A stretch of 64,000 nucleotides of DNA from Agarivorans sp. Alg241-V36. Its GTDB lineage: Bacteria > Pseudomonadota > Gammaproteobacteria > Enterobacterales > Celerinatantimonadaceae. The stretch spans positions 253,163 to 317,162 of the forward strand of contig NZ_UNRE01000001.1 of NCBI RefSeq assembly GCF_900537085.1, given 5' to 3'. Both the position numbers and the translations under genes were made by a program. The notes beneath the pieces were generated by a model that was not told where the DNA came from, ran no database searches, and saw nothing but the letters and a program-made list of their open reading frames with translations. Below, one piece after another: positions 59,086 through 64,000 of this stretch; the first letter of the stretch is position 1; each line of letters opens with the position of its first letter.

Positions 59086-60471
59086 TTAGAATATTTGCCG
59101 TTTTTGCTCTGGTGCGGTATTTAGCAGCTTGGCCAATATTGCTAAACCTTGATCGAGTTGTTGGTTAGATTCAGCTTGGCCTAAAGACAAGCGCACAGCG
59201 TTGGGGCTGTCTTGATTGTCTACCACAAAATGTTCGGCTGCCGCGACTTCAACACCCTGTTGCTGAGCTGCAGCAACAAATTGACTGCAGCGCCAGCTTG
59301 CAGGTAGGCGTAACCAGCAATGCAGGCCACCTTCTTGATAGCTATAATCCATGCCTGCCATGTGGTGGTGAAGCAATTGGGCGCGCTGGCCAATTAAGCG
59401 CCTTTGCTCTATTAGGGCTTTGTCGGCAAAACCTGCTTGTATCCACTGAATGGCAACGTCGACCAATAAGGGGCTAATGTTCCAAACACTGCCGCGTATG
59501 GCGCTGTTAAAGGCTGTTTGTAAGTGAGCTGGAGTGTGTAAGTAAGCAAACCTTAGCCCTTTAAAAGCCCCTTTCGAAAAGCTATTAATGTAAATAACTT
59601 GCTGAGGCGCCATCTCAACCATGGCGGGTGGGCGTTGATCTGGCAGCAATCCACATACGTCATCTTCAATAATGATTACTTGGTGAGCGGCGCAAATATC
59701 AATAATTTGTTGGCGTCGAGCCTCTGGCATGATTGCAGTGGTGGGGTTTTGCAAGGTGGGAGTGAGGTACAAAGCTTTAGGGTGATACTTTTCAATATGG
59801 CTTAGCAAGCTGTTTGGGCAAATACCATCTTGGTCTAACTCTACCCCTTTAAGCTCTATTTTTAGTTGCTTAGCCAAGGTGATTAAGCCGGGATAACACA
59901 AGGCTTCGCACAATACCCGTTCGCCTGCCAGCTCAAGGGCAATTAAACACAGGTTTAAGCCGTGCTGAGCGCCATAACTAAAAAACAATTGTTCGGGCTT
60001 AAAGCTATCGCTGTTGTGATTTAACCAAGCGCAAACCGATTCTCGCTGCGCCAGTAGATTTTGACTCTGGTCATTGTCTAGCAGTTGATCAAGCTGCTCG
60101 CCCGCTTGGGCATAGTTTTGTAGCAAGGGCACCAATTGTTGAGCTCGGGCTTGGGTAAAGGCGGTGTTTTGCCATAGTTCAATATGCTGGTTATTGCCCT
60201 TTAAGCTGCCCCATTGTTGCTGATAATTGGTTGGGCTTTTTATGTAACTGCCACTGCCGGTTTTTGATTCTATTAAACCTTGCAGCTCGGCTTGTGCATA
60301 GGCGCGGCTAATAGTGCCCACTGTTACGCCTAGATATTCTGCTAACTGTCGCTGTGGCGGCAGTTTGTCACCCGGATTAAGCTGTTGTTGTTCAATGAAT
60401 TGGCGAACTTGTTCAACAATCTGAGTTGCCTTATTCGCTGTATTATCTAAGCCTTGCCAAATTGTCATCAT
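59086..60471 (-). CDS. MocR-type GntR/aminotransferase regulator
   Basis: A 461-residue fusion of a GntR winged helix (residues 1-78; KLPPQRQLAEYLGVTVGTISRAY) and a fold-type I PLP aminotransferase domain, in which INSFSKGAFKGLR holds the PLP-binding Lys. FSYGAQHGLNL, LTPTLQNPTTAIMP and IEDDVCG are typical. MocR proteins bind amino acids or amines via PLP and regulate neighbours. It diverges from a LysE-type exporter with a 16-bp palindrome in between. Confidence 0.92.
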   Translation of the reverse strand: MMTIWQGLDNTANKATQIVEQVRQFIEQQQLNPGDKLPPQRQLAEYLGVTVGTISRAYAQAELQGLIESKTGSGSYIKSPTNYQQQWGSLKGNNQHIELWQNTAFTQARAQQLVPLLQNYAQAGEQLDQLLDNDQSQNLLAQRESVCAWLNHNSDSFKPEQLFFSYGAQHGLNLCLIALELAGERVLCEALCYPGLITLAKQLKIELKGVELDQDGICPNSLLSHIEKYHPKALYLTPTLQNPTTAIMPEARRQQIIDICAAHQVIIIEDDVCGLLPDQRPPAMVEMAPQQVIYINSFSKGAFKGLRFAYLHTPAHLQTAFNSAIRGSVWNISPLLVDVAIQWIQAGFADKALIEQRRLIGQRAQLLHHHMAGMDYSYQEGGLHCWLRLPASWRCSQFVAAAQQQGVEVAAAEHFVVDNQDSPNAVRLSLGQAESNQQLDQGLAILAKLLNTAPEQKRQIF

Positions 60472-60555
60472 GACAATAAACCTTTTGATCTCTGGTTTCC
60501 GCTATATTAGCGTGAATATTGAGAGTTAACTAAGGTTTTTTGAGCGATTTTGCTT

Positions 60556-60571
60556 ATTGTATCGATACAAT
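60556..60571. promoter_or_regulatory. Palindromic operator between the MocR and LysE genes
   Basis: ATTGTATCGATACAAT is a perfect 16-bp palindrome, 20 bp before the exporter start. Likely bound by the MocR regulator or another dimer. Confidence 0.6.
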
Positions 60572-60591
60572 TTTAATTTTGGGAGGACAGT

Positions 60592-61185
60592 ATGGATATC
60601 GCGTTGTTTTCATCTATGGTGTTATTTGCCTTTGTAATGGCTGGCACGCCTGGGCCCAACAATATGTTGCTAACCTTTTCTGGCGCTAATTTTGGTTACA
60701 AGCGCTCGATTCCGCAAATGGCAGGGATCCCAACGGGCATTGCAACGATGATTTTACTGATGGGCTTGGGATTGAGTTGGGTGTTTCAGCAATACCCAAG
60801 TGTGCAATGGACCTTAAAGATATTGGGCAGTGCTTATTTGCTTTATCTTGCCTTACGTATTCTGCAGCAAAGTAAGTTGGCTAAGCAGCAGATGGCCAAG
60901 CCTCTAAGCTTTTTTGAATCACTGGGTTTTCAATATTTAAACCCCAAGGCTTGGATGATGACCTCATCGGCAGTGGCCAGTTTTGCTTTACCGGGCGAAG
61001 CTTATTGGGAATCTATTTGGGCCTTAGTACTTACGTTTTTCTTGGTAAATCCTGTGACTGGCTCAATATGGGTGAGCTTTGGTAAGTTTATTGCCCGCTG
61101 GTTAAGTGCTCCTATCGCACGACAGCGCTTTAATATCACCATGTCATTTTTAACCGCGGGCTGCGTAGTGCTGTTGTGGGTGTAA
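60592..61185 (+). CDS. LysE family amino-acid exporter
   Basis: A 197-residue, six-helix exporter. TPGPNNMLLTFSGANFGYKRSIPQMAG near the N-terminus (the loop after helix 1) is the LysE/RhtB signature, and GFQYLNPKAWMM the second. It exports an amino acid or derivative, probably one sensed by the divergent MocR regulator. GGGAGGACAGT is the ribosome-binding site. Confidence 0.93.
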   Translation: MDIALFSSMVLFAFVMAGTPGPNNMLLTFSGANFGYKRSIPQMAGIPTGIATMILLMGLGLSWVFQQYPSVQWTLKILGSAYLLYLALRILQQSKLAKQQMAKPLSFFESLGFQYLNPKAWMMTSSAVASFALPGEAYWESIWALVLTFFLVNPVTGSIWVSFGKFIARWLSAPIARQRFNITMSFLTAGCVVLLWV

Positions 61186-61189
61186 GTTT

Positions 61190-61411
61190 TTAGCAATACT
61201 GGGCCTTAGTTGTGCGCAGTATTGCGCCTTGTTCTTCGCAGTTTTGCCATCTAACTGGTATTAACGAATTGTTATCTTCCAATAATATGAGCGCTTGCTT
61301 ATGCTCAGCCGCTCGCTTAGCAAAGCCCAGTTGTTCATTGTGCTGAGTATCCCACCTATAAACTAGCCGTAGACTACTTTGGTCATATTTAGAGCCTTGT
61401 ACGCTTATTAA
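61190..61411 (-). pseudogene. Orphan open frame without a start codon
   Basis: An open frame of about 73 codons ending NCEEQGAILRTTKAQYC. Composition looks coding (QLGFAKRAAEHKQALILLED) but there is no ATG, GTG or early TTG, and the next upstream codon is a stop. In the neighbouring frame an ATG (61415) starts MINKRTRL before a stop, so a frameshifted remnant is possible. Family unknown. Confidence 0.3.
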
Positions 61412-61535
61412 TCATATTGTTGGTGTAAAGTAGCGCTAACAGGTGTAGATAAACCATATGTTAGCAAGTTGTTGATTTCTATGTGTGGTTTCTAGACACT
61501 CTATTTTTTTATTTGTTAATAACATGGACGTGTTA

Positions 61536-63431
61536 ATGCGAAGTCTGATTAGTATTGCTTTGCTTTTGTCATTGTTTGCCTGTGGTGGCGGGGGCTCTGA
61601 GTCAGCACCTGCACAGCCACAAGAGCCCAATGCAGAAGTTGAAGTAGAGTTAAGTGAAACCGCCCGCAAGGGGCAGCCGGTAAGTCTAAGAGCAAAAGCC
61701 TCTGGCCTTGGCACCATTAGTAAAGTGGAATGGCGCCAAGTATCTGGCCCTAGCATTAACTTTGAGCAAAGCGACAGCTTAGAGCTAGAAATTGTTCCCG
61801 ATGACAATGCTAGCCTTAGCGCTGATACTTATACCTTTGAAGTTGCCATTACTAACGACCAACAGCAAGTCACTCGCCAACGTTTAAGCTTTGAAGTGCA
61901 GCGCGCAATGAGCAGCTCACAAGCAGCGCGCCTGTTGCACCAAGCTACCTTAGGGCCGAAGGGCAGTGAAATTGATGAGGCCACTGGCATAAGCGAGCAA
62001 GAGTGGTTGGCTGAGCAAATGCAGTTGCCAATCACCCAGCACTTACCTTTAGTATCTAATTATCCTGATCGCGAAGAACCAAACCAAATCAATCGAATTG
62101 ATGCATGGTGGAAGGCCTCGCTGAACGCACCGGATCAACTTCGTCAGCGTGTTGCCTTCGCTCTGAGTGAAATTTTTGTGGTATCCGATAGCAACAATGC
62201 CTTGCGTGCTGAGCCAGAAGGCATGGCCCATTATCAAGATATTTTGCTAACTCATTCTTTTGGTAACTTTCGCGATTTATTGGAAGATGTCACCTTATCG
62301 CCGGTGATGGGTACCTTTTTAAGCCATTTAGGTAATGAAAAAGCTGATGAAGAGCTAAATATTCGTCCAGACGAAAACTATGCTCGTGAAGTTATGCAGT
62401 TATTTACCATTGGCCTGGCTGAGCTGAACCAAGATGGTAGCGTTAAACTGGATGGCCAAGGCAATACCATTGCCACTTATAACCAAGATCAAATAGAAGG
62501 CTTTGCTAGGGTGTTTACCGGCTGGACCTTCGGCGCTAGCGCACGTTGGACTCGACCAAGTCGTAACTTTACTATTCCTATGGAAGCTTACGCTGATTAC
62601 CACTCGCAAAAAGACAAAACCTTGTTAAGTGGCGTGGTGTTAGCAGGTGGGCAAACAGCAGAAGATGATATGCGCGATGCCCTAGATAACCTTTTTGAGC
62701 ACCCCAATGTTGCGCCGTTTATCTCTAAGCAGCTGATTCAACGTTTAGTCACTTCTAATCCAACGCCGCAATATGTTGAGCGGGTGGCCAATGTATTTGA
62801 TGACAACGGCAGTGGTGAGCGCGGTGATTTAGCGGCAGTAGTCAGTGCAATTTTGCTAGATGACGAAGCCCGACAAAACTCAGGCGTAATTGCCTACTAC
62901 GGCAAAATTCGTGAGCCTTTATTGCGTACTGTGCAATTCTGGCGAGAGTTGGATGCAGCAAGCCCAGCTAACTGGTATTTCACTTGGTCGCTTAACGACA
63001 GCCACGGACAAACCCCGCTAGGCTCACCATCAGTTTTCAACTTCTTTAGACCCGACTATCAACCAGCCGATTTACTTGAGCTAGATATTGTGGCGCCAGA
63101 GCTACAAATTGCTAATGATGCTGCACTGATTGGCCAATTTAATAATCAATACAGCGGCTTTTTGTGGAACATTAAAGAGCTAATCTCTGAGCCAAGTGAC
63201 AAACGCATCATGCTTAGCCTGCAAGCGCATGTAGATATTCTTGAGCAGCAGGGCTTAGAAGCCTTACTCGACTACTACGATACCTTGTTTTATAGCGGCG
63301 GCATGAGCGATGACCTTCGCCAGACCCTGCGTGAAGTGCAAGATATTTGGTCGAGTTGGACACCTTATCAGCAGGTGGCCTTTATATTATTTACCGTGTC
63401 GGTATCTCCCGACTACATTGTTCAGCTTTAG
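61536..63431 (+). CDS. DUF1800 family lipoprotein
   Basis: A 631-residue exported protein. MRSLISIALLLSLFAC gives a lipobox Cys followed by GGGGS. Residues about 30-120 form an Ig/PKD-like domain (RKGQPVSLRAKASGLG, KVEWRQVSGPS), then the DUF1800 region (AARLLHQATLGPKGSEID, NYAREVMQLFTIGLAELN, GTFLSHLGNEKA, FNFFRPDYQPADLL). DUF1800 proteins are paired with DUF1501, as here, nine bases downstream. Function is unknown. I chose the Met before RSL; Met 61524 is also possible. Confidence 0.87.
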   Translation: MRSLISIALLLSLFACGGGGSESAPAQPQEPNAEVEVELSETARKGQPVSLRAKASGLGTISKVEWRQVSGPSINFEQSDSLELEIVPDDNASLSADTYTFEVAITNDQQQVTRQRLSFEVQRAMSSSQAARLLHQATLGPKGSEIDEATGISEQEWLAEQMQLPITQHLPLVSNYPDREEPNQINRIDAWWKASLNAPDQLRQRVAFALSEIFVVSDSNNALRAEPEGMAHYQDILLTHSFGNFRDLLEDVTLSPVMGTFLSHLGNEKADEELNIRPDENYAREVMQLFTIGLAELNQDGSVKLDGQGNTIATYNQDQIEGFARVFTGWTFGASARWTRPSRNFTIPMEAYADYHSQKDKTLLSGVVLAGGQTAEDDMRDALDNLFEHPNVAPFISKQLIQRLVTSNPTPQYVERVANVFDDNGSGERGDLAAVVSAILLDDEARQNSGVIAYYGKIREPLLRTVQFWRELDAASPANWYFTWSLNDSHGQTPLGSPSVFNFFRPDYQPADLLELDIVAPELQIANDAALIGQFNNQYSGFLWNIKELISEPSDKRIMLSLQAHVDILEQQGLEALLDYYDTLFYSGGMSDDLRQTLREVQDIWSSWTPYQQVAFILFTVSVSPDYIVQL

Positions 63432-63440
63432 GAGCCTGAG

Positions 63441-64000
63441 ATGAATTATAAAAACAGGCGAGAATTTCTATCGCTGTGCATAAAGGGTGGCGTGTCAATG
63501 GCGGCACTTACCAGTATGCAGTTAAAGGCAATGACCAGTTTGGCAACGCCCGCGGCTAATGCCGATGGCTTTAAAGCCTTGGTATGTATCTTTTTGAAAG
63601 GGGGGAATGACTCGTTTAATATGCTGATCCCTCAGCAAGGCGACCCCTTAGCAGCTTATTTAAATAGCCGACAAAACTTGGCAGTGAGCGATTCAATAGC
63701 CATTAATCCAGTTACCGCAGTTGACGGTGGCATCGGCTTAAATCCGGGGTTGTCAGCGATTGAGCCTTTGTTTAATAGTAACAAGCTTGCAGTGGTGTCT
63801 GGAGTTGGTAGCTTAGTTGCGCCAATTACTTTGGAGCAGTACAAAGCTAAAAGTGCCGCGATACCCAATAACTTGTTTTCGCATAACGACCAGCAAGCCA
63901 CGTGGATGCAAGGTCGAGAAAAAGAGAGCATTAACTACGGTTGGGGCGGGCGCATACTGGAGTTGCTAAATCAGCATGACAGCTTTGGTTCAAACATCTC
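63441..64000 (+). CDS. DUF1501 family protein with Tat signal (partial)
   Basis: The first 186 residues of a protein cut by the window end. NRREFLSLCIKGG with a following hydrophobic stretch ending PAANA is a twin-arginine signal peptide. LVCIFLKGGNDSFNMLIPQ and NLFSHNDQQATWMQG are the sulfatase-like DUF1501 motifs. Paired with DUF1800 just upstream and preceded by AGGAGCCTGAG. A second Tat substrate in the window, though far from the tat genes. Confidence 0.88.
   Translation, partial: MNYKNRREFLSLCIKGGVSMAALTSMQLKAMTSLATPAANADGFKALVCIFLKGGNDSFNMLIPQQGDPLAAYLNSRQNLAVSDSIAINPVTAVDGGIGLNPGLSAIEPLFNSNKLAVVSGVGSLVAPITLEQYKAKSAAIPNNLFSHNDQQATWMQGREKESINYGWGGRILELLNQHDSFGSNI

Noticed and set aside
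1..64000. CRISPR array, prophage or known defence island
   Set aside because: No regularly spaced repeats, phage structural genes, nucleases or toxin-antitoxin pairs were seen; gene content is chromosomal core plus ordinary accessory genes.

Overview
The window is chromosomal DNA from a marine gammaproteobacterium. Gene content and protein similarity suggest Alteromonadales, possibly an Agarivorans-like polysaccharide degrader; this is inference from remembered families, not from a database search. Genes are dense and mostly housekeeping or metabolic. I saw no prophage, insertion sequence with a transposase, or CRISPR array. The one mobile-like sequence is a roughly 162-bp imperfect palindrome at 12310-12471.

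Layout: 1-2.9 kb is a yjfKLMC-type envelope/polyamine operon (DUF2491, DUF350, DUF1190 lipoprotein, glutathionylspermidine-synthase-like ATP-grasp). 3.1-6.4 kb holds exonuclease III, a lipoprotein, a class 3 lipase and a CBS protein. 6.4-9.9 kb holds a compact tatABC operon, a LysR regulator and a Tat-exported amidinotransferase/deiminase. A nearly identical palindrome lies before tatA and before lysR/the enzyme gene, so the group looks like one regulon. 10.3-12.3 kb has rlmI and a GST. 12.6-18.5 kb is a LacI-controlled operon of GH94 phosphorylase, gluconokinase and 6-phosphogluconate dehydratase, which together make a coherent cellobionic-acid route into the Entner-Doudoroff pathway.

18.5-26.1 kb has a cysteine hydrolase, mepM-like peptidase, zur, tRNA-Phe, a divergent XRE-cupin/BenE pair with two operators, mtgA and two complementary bacterioferritin subunits. 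26.1-33 kb has a HAD phosphatase, a membrane-anchored pullulanase-associated (CBM41-like) coiled-coil protein, Tas-type aldo-keto reductase, a UDG-like protein, AraC/YHS, PhhB and a BASS-type transporter. 33-41.4 kb has malate synthase G, DUF481, WbuC cupin, GFA, AraC, YiaW/YiaV-like proteins and an EamA exporter. 41.5-46 kb has a ComFB protein, glgC-glgA and rsmC.

46-64 kb starts with dapA, preceded by a lysine-containing short ORF, a possible antiterminator and a terminator that look like a ribosome-mediated attenuator. It continues with a degenerate GGDEF protein, two secreted hypotheticals, thiBPQ with a divergent thiK-like kinase, a QorB-like/DUF3861/DUF2798 cluster with tandem operators, a VanX-type dipeptidase, rlmJ, a MocR/LysE divergent pair, and a DUF1800/DUF1501 pair cut by the window end.

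Several starts were moved from the longest open frame using ribosome-binding sites or homology. Small proteins below 60 residues are offered as candidates only.
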